Shown here: positions 17,479-26,582 of the stretch, one piece after another
Position numbering within the stretch: position 1 is the stretch's first letter
Layout: the number at the start of each line of letters is the position of its first letter
DNA from: Streptomyces sp. NBC_01485
GTDB lineage: Bacteria; Actinomycetota; Actinomycetes; Streptomycetales; Streptomycetaceae
Assembly (NCBI RefSeq): GCF_036227125.1
Contig: NZ_CP109435.1
Span: 558,001-622,000 of the forward strand
Reading direction: 5' to 3'
DNA length: 64,000 bases
Made by a program: the position numbers and the translations under genes
The notes under the pieces: model-generated
Seen by the model: the letters and a program-made list of their open reading frames with translations, nothing else
Told to the model about the DNA's origin: nothing
Databases searched by the model: none

Positions 17479-17593
17479 AGGCACTCCTTCGAGCCGGACT
17501 TTCGCTATACGGAAAAGATCTTCCGTAGCGTGCCCGCCACTATGGTCCACGTCACGACTCCACAGAAGAGTCCGGACTCGTACCGCCGAAATA

Positions 17594-17609
17594 TTGGACG
17601 TTCGTCCAA
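17594..17609. promoter_or_regulatory. 16-bp inverted repeat upstream of dctA
   Basis: TTGGACG and CGTCCAA arms flank a central TT, 116 bp upstream of the dctA GTG, a layout typical of TetR-family operators. The 359-bp divergent gap 17479-17837 between dctA and the YceI gene contains no gene I can support, only this repeat and a short CGGAA/TTCCG pair at 17510-17525. Confidence 0.4.
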
Positions 17610-17837
17610 GTACTCACCCGCCGACGGTCGGCGCCGGCGCTGACGCGCCAGCAGCCCGGGCAGGGCCCGTCCGGACCCGGACGAACTCTGCCCGGCCATC
17701 CGGTGACGAGCGTGTGTGGATGTTGTAGTCGCCGGTCATCCGATGGCGGCCTATCAACCCTTCGGTACGGATTCGATCCGCCGCCGCTTCCGGAGCAGGC
17801 TTGCGGCGATATCTGCGGTGCAGTAACTACGTGAACC

Positions 17838-18497
17838 ATGAACCTGTTCACCCGCGGCGCCTCCTTCCGGCGCTCGGCACCCCCCACCGCTCCGCAACCC
17901 CCCGCCGGCTCCCCCGACTTCCCCGCCGCGGGCCTCCCGGATCCCGGTCTGGCGGCGCTGACCGGAGAGTGGATGATCGACCCGGCGCACAGCCGCATAG
18001 GTTTCTCCGTCCGGCACGCCCTGGTGACCACGGTGCGCGGCGCTTTCACGGAGTACGAGAGCCGGCTCTATTTCGACGGCCGCGACCCGGCCCGCTCGCG
18101 GGCCGACATCCTGCTGTCCACCGCGAGCGTCGACACCGGCGTGGACCAGCGCGACGCCCACCTGACCGGCCGTGACTTCCTGGACGCCCGGACCTATCCG
18201 CGGATACGTTTCACCAGTACCGCCGTACACCTCACGGGCGCCGACGTCTTCCGCATGACCGGCGATCTCACCATCAGGGAGACCACCCGCCCCGTCGTCC
18301 TGGACCTCACCTACCTGGGACATGTCACCGACCCGTTCGGCTATGAGCGGGCCGGCTTCGACGGCACCACCACCATCGACCGTTCCGAATGGGGACTGAC
18401 GTACAACGCCAGGCTGGCCGAGGGCGGCGCCATGGTGAGTGAGAAGGTGCGTCTCCAATTCGACATCGCCGCGATCCGCACCCCCGTCGCCGGCTGA
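17838..18497 (+). CDS. YceI-family lipid-binding protein
   Basis: The 219-residue protein has a Pro-rich N-terminus of about 40 residues and then the complete YceI barrel pattern: WMIDPAHSRIGFSVRH, GAFTEYES, ASVDTGVDQRDAHL, LDARTYPRIRFTS, MTGDLTIRETTRPVVLDL and RSEWGLTYNA. YceI proteins bind polyprenoid or amphiphilic chains in an extended hydrophobic cavity. No convincing signal peptide is present, so a cytosolic location is likely, as for many actinobacterial members. The PKS starts 157 bp downstream beyond a terminator-like hairpin, so co-transcription is not required. A role in carrying a polyketide product is possible but speculative. Confidence 0.9.
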   Translation: MNLFTRGASFRRSAPPTAPQPPAGSPDFPAAGLPDPGLAALTGEWMIDPAHSRIGFSVRHALVTTVRGAFTEYESRLYFDGRDPARSRADILLSTASVDTGVDQRDAHLTGRDFLDARTYPRIRFTSTAVHLTGADVFRMTGDLTIRETTRPVVLDLTYLGHVTDPFGYERAGFDGTTTIDRSEWGLTYNARLAEGGAMVSEKVRLQFDIAAIRTPVAG

Positions 18498-18568
18498 CCG
18501 AAGGTCCCTCTCACGCCGTCGGCGGGGACGGCGGCGATGCCGCAGGGGCACGGTCTGTCTGTTCCGTA

Positions 18569-18597
18569 CCCGGCACCGCCGCGCTGTCGGTGCCGGG
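18569..18597 (+). terminator. Hairpin between the YceI and PKS genes
   Basis: The perfect 9-bp stem CCCGGCACC / GGTGCCGGG has an 11-nt loop, 71 bp after the YceI stop. There is no T-run, which is common for GC-rich actinobacterial terminators. Confidence 0.5.
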
Positions 18598-18654
18598 TCG
18601 TAGGCTGATCAACGGGCCGCCCGGGTGCGGACGTTCGAACGAGGGGACAGCCTG

Positions 18655-21600
18655 GTGGGTACGGCGGAGGCGTTCGAGGTCCGGTTGTCCGTACCGGAGT
18701 TGCTCGTGGCGAACTCCTTACGCCAGGGCGACAAGCTCGCGTTCGCCGATGACCGGCGCGGGGTGAGCTGGACCGAACTGGAGCGCAGGACCGCCCGGTT
18801 GGCGACGCGTCTGGAGGTTCACCGGGGCGGCAGGGTGGCCTTCTGTCTGGACGCCTGCGTGGAGCTGGTCGAGGGGCTCCTCGCCACGGTGCGGGCCGCC
18901 GCGGTCGGCGTGCCGCTGAGTTCGCGCGGCACCGATGCCGAACTCGCCGAGCTGCTGACCGACTGCGATCCGGCCGTGCTGGTCACCGACCGGCGGAACC
19001 TGGCGCGCGTCGCCCGGCTGACGGCGGGCCGTTCGCTCCGGCTGGTCGTGACCGGCGAGGGCCCGCTGCCGGACGACGTCACACGCTTCGAGGCCCTCGC
19101 CGCCGAACCACCGCAGCCCGCGCCGACCTCGCCGCCCTCACCCCCCGACGACCTCGGCCTGGACGAACCCGCCTGGCTGCTCTACACGTCCGGCACCTCC
19201 GGCACCTCCAGGGCCGCGGTGTCCAGCCAGCGCTCCGCGCTCTGGTCCTCGGTCGCCTGTTACCGCCCGCGGCTCGGGCTGTCGGAGGCGGACCGTGTGC
19301 TGTGGCCGCTGCCGCTCTCGCACACCTACGCCCACTCGCTCTGCGTCCTGGGCACCACCGTGGCGGGGGCGAGCGCACGGATCACCGCGACGCCCGACCC
19401 GGCCGCGCTGGCACGCCTCGTCGGCGAGTTCGCGCCGACGGTCCTGGCCGGTGTGCCCCTGACCTACCGGCAGTTGCTCGACGCCGGTCTGGGCGCGGTG
19501 CCCTCGCTGCGGTTCTGCGTCACCGCCGGCGCGCCCAGCGAGCCGGCCCTGCGGGAACAGGTCGAGACACGGTTCGGCGCCCCGCTCCTCGACGGCTACG
19601 GCAGCACCGAGACCTGCGGCAAGATCGCCATGGAGTCGCCCACCGGGCCGAGGACGCGGGGCGGCAGCGGGCGGCCACTGCCCGGCATGGAGGTCCGCAT
19701 CGTCGACCCGGAGACCGGACGGGACGTCCCCGTCCTCACCCCCGACGCAGACGCAGACGCAGACGCGGACGCGGACGCGGACCCGGATGCCGAGGGCGAG
19801 ATCTGGGTACGCGGCCCCGGCCTCATGCTCGGCTACCACAATCGGCCCGAGGACACCGCCGACGCCGTGCGCGACGGCTGGTACCGCACGGGTGACCTGG
19901 GCCGACTCGGCGGGGACGGCTGTCTGACCGTCACCGGCCGGGTGAACGACCGGATCGTACGCGGCGGTGAGAACGTCGACCCGGCCGAGGTCGAGCAGGT
20001 GCTGCGCGGCCTGCCCGGGGTGCGGGACGCGGCCGTGGTGGCGCGAGCCCATCCGCTGCTCGGCGAGGTCCCGGTGGCGTTCGTGGTGCCCGCACGGCCG
20101 ACACTCGACCCGGCCGGCCTGCTGCGGGCCTGTGCTTCGGTGCTCTCCGCGCACAAGGTGCCCGACGAGATCCTGTTCACCCCGGCCGTTCCGCGCACCA
20201 CCGGGGGCAAGCCGCGTCGCGCCCTGCTGCGCGAGGCCCTCGCCGGGCGCCCGGTCGGGCCGACGCTCGCCCGGCCGGCCGGCCTGACGCCGGGCGAGCG
20301 GCGGGCCGCGCTGACCGACCTGGTGTGTACGGAGACCTCGGCGATCCGTGGGACGGCCGCCGATCCCGGCACCGCGTTCGCCGACCTCGGCCTGACCTCG
20401 ATGGACGCGATGACCCTGTGGCACCGGCTCAGCCTGCGCACCGGTCTGCGGCTGCCGGCGACGCTGGTCTGGGACCATCCGACCCCGGCGGCGGTCGCCG
20501 CCCACCTGGACACCCGGCTGCACGGCACACCCGCGCCCACGTCCACGCCCGTACCCGTGCCCACGCCCGCGACGACTGCGCCGCCGCGCGGTCCGGAGGC
20601 CGAGCCGGTGGCGATCGTGGCCGTCGGCTGCCGTTACCCGGGCGGGGTGAGTTCGCCCGAGGATCTCTGGCGGGTGGCGGCCGGCGGAGTGGACGCCACC
20701 GGCGACTTCCCCACCGACCGGGGCTGGGACCTCGCCGCCCTCCACGACCCCGACCCCGACCGCCTCGGGACGACGTACACGCGGCGTGGCGGTTTCCTCG
20801 ACGGCGTGGCGGACTTCGACCCGCTGTTCTTCGGCATGTCGCCCCGCGAGGCCCTGGCCACCGATCCCCAGCAGCGTCTGCTGCTGGAGGTCGCCTGGGA
20901 GACGCTGGAGCGCGCGGGCGTTCCCGCGCCGACCCTGCGCGGCAGCAGCACCGGGGTGTTCGTCGGGCTGATGCACTTCGGCTACGGCAGCGGAGTCTCG
21001 CCGCACGAGCTGGAGGCGCAGATCGGCATCGGATCGGCGGGCAGTGTGGCGTCCGGCCGCGTCGCCTACGTTCTCGGGCTGCGCGGCCCGGTGATGACGC
21101 TGGACACGGCCAGTTCGTCGTCGCTGGTCGCGATGGATCTGGCCGCCAAGTCGCTGCGGGCCGGGGAGTGCACGCTCGCGCTGGCGGGCGGGGTGACGGT
21201 GCTGTCGAGCCCGCAGCCGTTCATCGCGTTCAGCCGTCAGCGCGCGCTGTCGCCGGACGGCCGGTGCCGGTCGTTCGCCGCGGGCGCGGACGGCACCGCC
21301 TGGGCCGAGGGCGTCGGTCTCGTCCTGCTGGAGAAGCTGTCGGACGCGCGGCGAGGCGGCCATCCGGTGCTGGCCGTGCTGCGCGGGTCCGCGGTGAACT
21401 CGGACGGCGCGTCGAACGGCCTGACCGCCCCCAACGGCGAGGCGCAGCAGGACCTGATCCGGCTGGCGCTGGCCGACGCGGGACTGCGGTCCGCCGACGT
21501 CGACGCGGTGGAGGGCCACGGCACGGGCACCGCGCTCGGCGACCCGATCGAGGCCGGCGCCCTGCTGGCCACCTACGGGCAGCACCGCGACCCGGCCGAC

Positions 21601-24600
21601 CCGGTGTGGCTGGGCTCGGTCAAGTCGAACCTCGGGCACACCCAGGCCGCGGCGGGGGTGGCGGGCGTGATCAAGATGATCGAGGCGATGCGCCACGACG
21701 AGCTGCCCGCCTCGCTGTACGCGGAGCGGCCGTCGCCGCACGTCGACTGGGACGCCGGCGCGGTACGGCTGCTCGACCGGGCGCGGCCCTGGCCACGCCG
21801 TGACCGCCCGCGCCGCGCGGCGATCTCGTCGTTCGGCATCGGCGGGACGAACGCCCACGTGATCATCGAGGAGCCGCAGCCGCCCCGGGCCGACGCGGAT
21901 TCCGGCAGCAGGTCAAGGGGCCTGCCCGTCACCCCCTGGCTGGTCGGCGGCGGCGACGAGGCCGGGCTGCGCGCCCACGCCGGGAGGCTGGCGGCCGCGC
22001 TGGCCGACGTGAGCGGCGGATCCGCCGCGCTGGACGCCGGGTACTCGCTGGCGACGACCCGGGCACCGCTGTCCCGCCGGGCGGCCGTGCTGGCCGGCGA
22101 CGCCGAGGGCCTGCTCGCCGGGCTGCGCGACCTGGCCGACGGTGTGGACGGTCCGGCGGTGCTGCGCGGCACCACGCGCACGCGTCCCAAGGTGGCGTTG
22201 CTCTGCCCGGGCCAGGGCGCCCAACGGCCCGGAATGGGCCGTGAACTGCGCGCGGCCTTCCCCGTGTTCGACACGGCGTTCACCGCGCTGTGCGAGGAGT
22301 TCACACCGTGGCTCGACGGCCCCCTGCTGGAGGTGATCGACGCCCCCGACGACGGCCTGCTGAACCGTACCGACTACGCGCAGCCCGCGCTGTTCGCCTT
22401 CGAGGTCGCCCTGCACACGCTCCTCGCCGAGTGGGGAGTGCGCCCGGACCGTCTGGTCGGTCACTCGATCGGCGAGCTGGCCGCCGCCCACATCGCCGGT
22501 GTGTTCTCCCGTGCCGACGCGGTACGACTGGTCGCCGCCCGTGGCCGGTTGATGGCGGCCCTGCCCGACGGCGGCGCGATGGTCGCCGTCCGCGCGCCGC
22601 TGGCCGAGGTGAAGCGGCAGTTGGACGCGGTGCCCGGCCGGGTGGCGGTCGCGGCGGTCAACGGTCCCGCGTCGGTCGTGCTCTCCGGTGAAGAGGACGC
22701 GGTGACGGCGCTGGTGGCCCGTATCGGACGGCCGTCCCACCGCCTGCGGGTGAGCCATGCCTTCCACTCGCCGCTGCTGGGCCCGATGCTCGCCGAGTAC
22801 CGTGCGGTCGCCGAGTCGGTGACGTACCACCGGCCGTCCGTGCCCGTGGTGTCCACGCTGACCGGTCGTCCCGAGCCGGACGCCCTCGCCACCGCCGGCT
22901 ACTGGGTACGGCAGGCGCGCGAGACGGTCCGTTTCGCCGACGCGGTCGGGTATCTGGCCGAGGACGGCGTCACGGCGTTCGTCGACGCCGGTCCTGCGGC
23001 CTCGCTCGGCACGGCCGCCGAGGAGTGCGTCGGGCCGGACGCGGATGCGGTGTTCACGTCCTGCGCCGACCCGCGTACGGCACTGGAGGCGCTGGCCGCG
23101 CTGCATGTGCACGGGGTGCCGGTGGACTGGCGGTCGGTGTACGCGGGCAGCGGCGCCCGGCGGCGCGCACTGCCCACGTATCCCTTCCAGCGACAGCGGT
23201 ACTGGCTGAACGCCGTCCGGCACCGCCCTCCGGCCGGTCACCCCCTGATGGGGCAGCCGCAGCCGGATGCCGACGGGCCCGGCATCCGGCACAGCGCCGT
23301 GCTGTCCACGGCACGCCACCCCTGGCTCGCCGACCACGCGATCGGCGACCGGGTGGTGGTGCCCGCGACGCTCTTCGCCGAGCTGGCCTGCCGGGCCACC
23401 GGCGCCCCCGGCGCGGTCCGACTGGCCGAACTGGCCTTCCACGAGCCGCTCGTACTGCCGCCGAACGATCAGATGCAGGTGCAGGTGGTGGCCGGGGCGG
23501 CGGACGAGACGGGAGGCCGGCCGGTGACCGTCTGGGCCCGCCCGGCCGACGCCCCGGGACCGTGGCGGCGGCACGCCACGGCGACAACCGCCCCGGCCGA
23601 AGCACCGCCCGCCGATCCGCCCGGCGCGTGGCCGCCCCCGCGTGCCGAGCGGATCCCGGTCGACTATCCGCGCCTCGCGGCGTACGGCCACCGCTACGGG
23701 CCCGCCTTCCGAGGGGTGACCGCACTCTGGCGCCGGGACGGCGAACTCTTCGCCGAACTGGCGCTGCCGCCCGGGGAAGCGGCGACCGCGGCCTCGTACA
23801 CCCTGCACCCCGCCCTGTTCGACGCGGCACTGCACGCCGCGCTGCTCGCCGAGACACCGGGCGAGGAAACGGGCGAGGCGCAGGACGACGAACGACCGCG
23901 TCAGCCACAGGCCCCCCTCGCCTGCACCGGTCTGACGGTGTACGCGCCCGGTGCCTCCGCCGCGCGGGCCGTCGTACGGCGGCTCGGCCCGGACGAGTTC
24001 CGGGTCACCCTCACCGACCGGGCCGGCCTGCCGCTCGCCGCCGTCGACTCCGTGGTCACCCGTGCGATCCCGACGCGGCCCACGGCCGCCGCCGAGACGT
24101 ACCGCCTCACCTGGCGGCCCGCCACGCCGGTCGACGACGCGAGCCCGGAGCACGAGGTGCTCGACGTGGCCCGACTCGCCGCCACCGCCCTGCCCGAGGA
24201 CGCCGCCCTGCCCGACCGTGTGCGCGGGCTCCTCACGGCCGTGCTGGAGCGGGTGCGCGACTGGACCTCCGATGTACGGCCGGGCCGACTGGCGGTGCTC
24301 ACCGGCAACGCCGCGGGCGACGACCCGGACCTCGCCGAGGCGGCGGTCGCCGGATTCGTACGCAGCGCCCAGTCCGAGCACCCCGGCCGGATCGTGCTGG
24401 TCGACCGGCGTGGTGGTGGTCCGGCGACACCGGCACACCTGGACGCGGCGCTGCGGTGCGGCGAACCACAGGTCGCCCTGGGCCGTGACGGTGTCGTCCT
24501 GGTACCCCGGCTGGTCCAGGTGGATCCGCCGTCCACCGCTGAGCCACCCGCCCTGGACCCAGACGGGACGGTGATCGTCACCGGCGGCACCGGCGCGCTC

Positions 24601-26553
24601 GGAGCGAGCCTGGCCCGGTACCTGGTCGCCGAACGCGGCGTCCGGCACCTGCTGTTGACCGGTCGCGGCGGCCGGGTTCCGGACTGGGCGGGCGACCTGC
24701 CGGCCAAGGTGCGCGCGGTGGCGTGCGACGTGAGCGACCGCGCGGCCGTCGACGCCCTGATCGCGTCCTGCCGGCCGGCGCCGACCGCGGTCTTCCATCT
24801 CGCCGGGGTGGTGGACGACGGCGTGGTGGACACCATGACCGCCGAGCGGCTCGCGTCCGTGCTCGCGCCGAAGGCGGACGGTGCCTGGCACCTGCACGAG
24901 GCGACGAGGCACCTCGGCCTGTCCGCGTTCGTGCTGTACTCCTCGGCCGCCGGCGTGCTCGGCCGGCCGGGCCAGTCGAACTACGCGGCCGCCAACGGGT
25001 TCCTCGACGCGCTGGCCCGGCACCGGGTGGCTAGCGGTCTGCCCGCGCAGGCGCTGGCCTGGGGGCCGTGGTCCACGGAGGGCGACGAAGGGATGGCGGG
25101 CCGCGTCGCGCCCGACCGCCGCGCCGAGGACGGCGTCCTGCCCGTCACCGAGCACGAGGGCATCGGTCTCCTCGACGCGGCGCTGCGGATTCCGGAACCG
25201 GTGCTGGTGCCGATCCCGCTGGACCTCGCGGCCGCGGGCGGCCCGGCCGCGCCCTCGGTCCTCGCGGACCTGTTGCAGAGGCGGTCGCAAGTCCGCGCCG
25301 AGCAAGCCGAGCGACCCGCCACCGTCACGGCTGTCGCGGGGGTCGCGCCCGTCGGGCAGGCGCCCGGTGCCTGGCGTGAGCGGCTCACCGCCGTCTCCGC
25401 GCGTGAACGCCCGTCCGTACTGGCGGAGTTGATTCGCGTCGAGATCGCCGCGGTCCTGGGCTTCCCGGACCCGGCCGCACTCCCCGCCGAGCGGTCCTTC
25501 ACCGAGCTCGGGTTCGACTCCCTGACGGCCGTACAACTCCGCAACCGGCTCAGCGCGTTCACGCGCGTGCGACTGGCGCCGGCCGTCGTGCTGGAGCACC
25601 CCACGCTGGCCGACCTGGCCGCGCACGTCCTCGCCGCCCTGGTCGACGCGGGCACGCTACCGCAGGGCGACACCGAAGCGGAGACGGAGAAGGAGGCAGA
25701 GACGGAGCCTGCCGACGCCGAGGCGGGGTCGTCGTACCGGTTCAGTGTCCTCTACCACCAAGTGCTGCGTGGGCAGGGGCCGTTGGAGGCGATGGGGCTG
25801 CGCTACCTCGCGTCCTACGCCCTGCCGGCCTTCGGCGACGGCGAACGCACCCGGTATGCCGTTCCGCCGGTCCGGCTCACCCGCGCCGACGCCACCGGCA
25901 CACCGCTGGTGTTCATCCCGGACTACCTCTCGCCGTACTTCCGCGTCCCCTCCGCTCTGGCCGAGCGGTTCGACGGCGAACGTGACCTGTTCCTGCTGGA
26001 GCATCCCGGGTTCGGCGCGCGCCGGGCCGTCCCGGGCAGCGTCGCCGCGCTGGTGCGCGCGCACGCCGACACCGTGCGCTCGCTGCCCGTCGACGCGGCC
26101 CCCGTCCTCGTCGGCTACTGCGCGGGCGGCGCGGTCGCACACGCCGTGGCCCGCCATCTCGCGCGGACGGGACAACCGCCGGCCGGTGTGATCCTGCTCG
26201 ACTCGCATGCCGGGCTGCTGCGTCGCGGCGATCCGCGCGGGCTGGCCCTGATGGCCGCCGGGACCGACCTGCCGGACGACGTCGTCGACGAGCTGGACGA
26301 CTCGTTGCTGATCGTCGGGGGCGGCTACGCGCGCGTGCTGGAGGACTGGCGGCCCGAGCCGTCACCGGTCCCGACCCTGCTGTTGCGCGGCCGGCCCACC
26401 CCGCACATGCGGCGGATCGCCCCCGACCAGGACTGGCAGCCTGACTGGCCGCTGCCGCACGACAGCGCCGACCTCCCCGGCGACCACTACTCCATGCTCC
26501 ACCGCGACGCCGACAGCACGGCCGCGGCCATGCGCGCCTGGCTGGCCAAGTGA
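18655..26553 (+). CDS. Single-chain type I PKS: AMP-ligase-ACP-KS(Ser)-AT-DH-KR-ACP-TE(Cys)
   Basis: The 2632-residue protein starts at a GTG with GAGGGGA 8 nt upstream. An alternative GTG 30 bp earlier lacks a ribosome-binding site. Domains: acyl-AMP ligase 1-520 (YTSGTSGTS, YGSTE, GKPRR); ACP 550-615 (Ser582); KS 650-1070; AT 1170-1480 (GHSIG Ser1271; HAFH, so malonyl-CoA); DH 1520-1800 (His1561, Asp1723); KR about 1960-2150 (GGTGALG, VDD as in B-type KRs, Tyr2110); ACP 2255-2325 (Ser2289); TE 2395-2632. The KS reads DTASSSS where DTACSSS is normal, so the nucleophile is Ser820 (codon AGT), while both KS His motifs (GHGTGT, NLGH) remain. The TE motif is GYCAGG with Cys2489 in place of Ser, and the GDHYSM His2611 is present. 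A halogenase follows. The product is unknown. Confidence 0.93.
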   Translation: MGTAEAFEVRLSVPELLVANSLRQGDKLAFADDRRGVSWTELERRTARLATRLEVHRGGRVAFCLDACVELVEGLLATVRAAAVGVPLSSRGTDAELAELLTDCDPAVLVTDRRNLARVARLTAGRSLRLVVTGEGPLPDDVTRFEALAAEPPQPAPTSPPSPPDDLGLDEPAWLLYTSGTSGTSRAAVSSQRSALWSSVACYRPRLGLSEADRVLWPLPLSHTYAHSLCVLGTTVAGASARITATPDPAALARLVGEFAPTVLAGVPLTYRQLLDAGLGAVPSLRFCVTAGAPSEPALREQVETRFGAPLLDGYGSTETCGKIAMESPTGPRTRGGSGRPLPGMEVRIVDPETGRDVPVLTPDADADADADADADPDAEGEIWVRGPGLMLGYHNRPEDTADAVRDGWYRTGDLGRLGGDGCLTVTGRVNDRIVRGGENVDPAEVEQVLRGLPGVRDAAVVARAHPLLGEVPVAFVVPARPTLDPAGLLRACASVLSAHKVPDEILFTPAVPRTTGGKPRRALLREALAGRPVGPTLARPAGLTPGERRAALTDLVCTETSAIRGTAADPGTAFADLGLTSMDAMTLWHRLSLRTGLRLPATLVWDHPTPAAVAAHLDTRLHGTPAPTSTPVPVPTPATTAPPRGPEAEPVAIVAVGCRYPGGVSSPEDLWRVAAGGVDATGDFPTDRGWDLAALHDPDPDRLGTTYTRRGGFLDGVADFDPLFFGMSPREALATDPQQRLLLEVAWETLERAGVPAPTLRGSSTGVFVGLMHFGYGSGVSPHELEAQIGIGSAGSVASGRVAYVLGLRGPVMTLDTASSSSLVAMDLAAKSLRAGECTLALAGGVTVLSSPQPFIAFSRQRALSPDGRCRSFAAGADGTAWAEGVGLVLLEKLSDARRGGHPVLAVLRGSAVNSDGASNGLTAPNGEAQQDLIRLALADAGLRSADVDAVEGHGTGTALGDPIEAGALLATYGQHRDPADPVWLGSVKSNLGHTQAAAGVAGVIKMIEAMRHDELPASLYAERPSPHVDWDAGAVRLLDRARPWPRRDRPRRAAISSFGIGGTNAHVIIEEPQPPRADADSGSRSRGLPVTPWLVGGGDEAGLRAHAGRLAAALADVSGGSAALDAGYSLATTRAPLSRRAAVLAGDAEGLLAGLRDLADGVDGPAVLRGTTRTRPKVALLCPGQGAQRPGMGRELRAAFPVFDTAFTALCEEFTPWLDGPLLEVIDAPDDGLLNRTDYAQPALFAFEVALHTLLAEWGVRPDRLVGHSIGELAAAHIAGVFSRADAVRLVAARGRLMAALPDGGAMVAVRAPLAEVKRQLDAVPGRVAVAAVNGPASVVLSGEEDAVTALVARIGRPSHRLRVSHAFHSPLLGPMLAEYRAVAESVTYHRPSVPVVSTLTGRPEPDALATAGYWVRQARETVRFADAVGYLAEDGVTAFVDAGPAASLGTAAEECVGPDADAVFTSCADPRTALEALAALHVHGVPVDWRSVYAGSGARRRALPTYPFQRQRYWLNAVRHRPPAGHPLMGQPQPDADGPGIRHSAVLSTARHPWLADHAIGDRVVVPATLFAELACRATGAPGAVRLAELAFHEPLVLPPNDQMQVQVVAGAADETGGRPVTVWARPADAPGPWRRHATATTAPAEAPPADPPGAWPPPRAERIPVDYPRLAAYGHRYGPAFRGVTALWRRDGELFAELALPPGEAATAASYTLHPALFDAALHAALLAETPGEETGEAQDDERPRQPQAPLACTGLTVYAPGASAARAVVRRLGPDEFRVTLTDRAGLPLAAVDSVVTRAIPTRPTAAAETYRLTWRPATPVDDASPEHEVLDVARLAATALPEDAALPDRVRGLLTAVLERVRDWTSDVRPGRLAVLTGNAAGDDPDLAEAAVAGFVRSAQSEHPGRIVLVDRRGGGPATPAHLDAALRCGEPQVALGRDGVVLVPRLVQVDPPSTAEPPALDPDGTVIVTGGTGALGASLARYLVAERGVRHLLLTGRGGRVPDWAGDLPAKVRAVACDVSDRAAVDALIASCRPAPTAVFHLAGVVDDGVVDTMTAERLASVLAPKADGAWHLHEATRHLGLSAFVLYSSAAGVLGRPGQSNYAAANGFLDALARHRVASGLPAQALAWGPWSTEGDEGMAGRVAPDRRAEDGVLPVTEHEGIGLLDAALRIPEPVLVPIPLDLAAAGGPAAPSVLADLLQRRSQVRAEQAERPATVTAVAGVAPVGQAPGAWRERLTAVSARERPSVLAELIRVEIAAVLGFPDPAALPAERSFTELGFDSLTAVQLRNRLSAFTRVRLAPAVVLEHPTLADLAAHVLAALVDAGTLPQGDTEAETEKEAETEPADAEAGSSYRFSVLYHQVLRGQGPLEAMGLRYLASYALPAFGDGERTRYAVPPVRLTRADATGTPLVFIPDYLSPYFRVPSALAERFDGERDLFLLEHPGFGARRAVPGSVAALVRAHADTVRSLPVDAAPVLVGYCAGGAVAHAVARHLARTGQPPAGVILLDSHAGLLRRGDPRGLALMAAGTDLPDDVVDELDDSLLIVGGGYARVLEDWRPEPSPVPTLLLRGRPTPHMRRIAPDQDWQPDWPLPHDSADLPGDHYSMLHRDADSTAAAMRAWLAK
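19744..19782 (+). repeat. 6-bp microsatellite encoding Asp-Ala repeats in the AMP ligase
   Basis: About 6.5 copies of GACGCA/GACGCG encode a (Asp-Ala) run in a surface loop of the adenylation domain, between the YGSTE and TGD motifs. It is in frame and probably tolerated, and its length is likely to vary between strains. Confidence 0.85.
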
Positions 26554-26582
26554 CCACGCCTGAGAAGAACAGGAGACCCCGG

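Noticed and set aside
21913..25626. A 1237-codon open frame on the minus strand opposite the PKS
   Set aside because: It is a shadow of the strong codon bias of the PKS gene: low-complexity Arg/Gly/His-rich translation, no domains, and the plus strand has unmistakable AT, DH and KR motifs.
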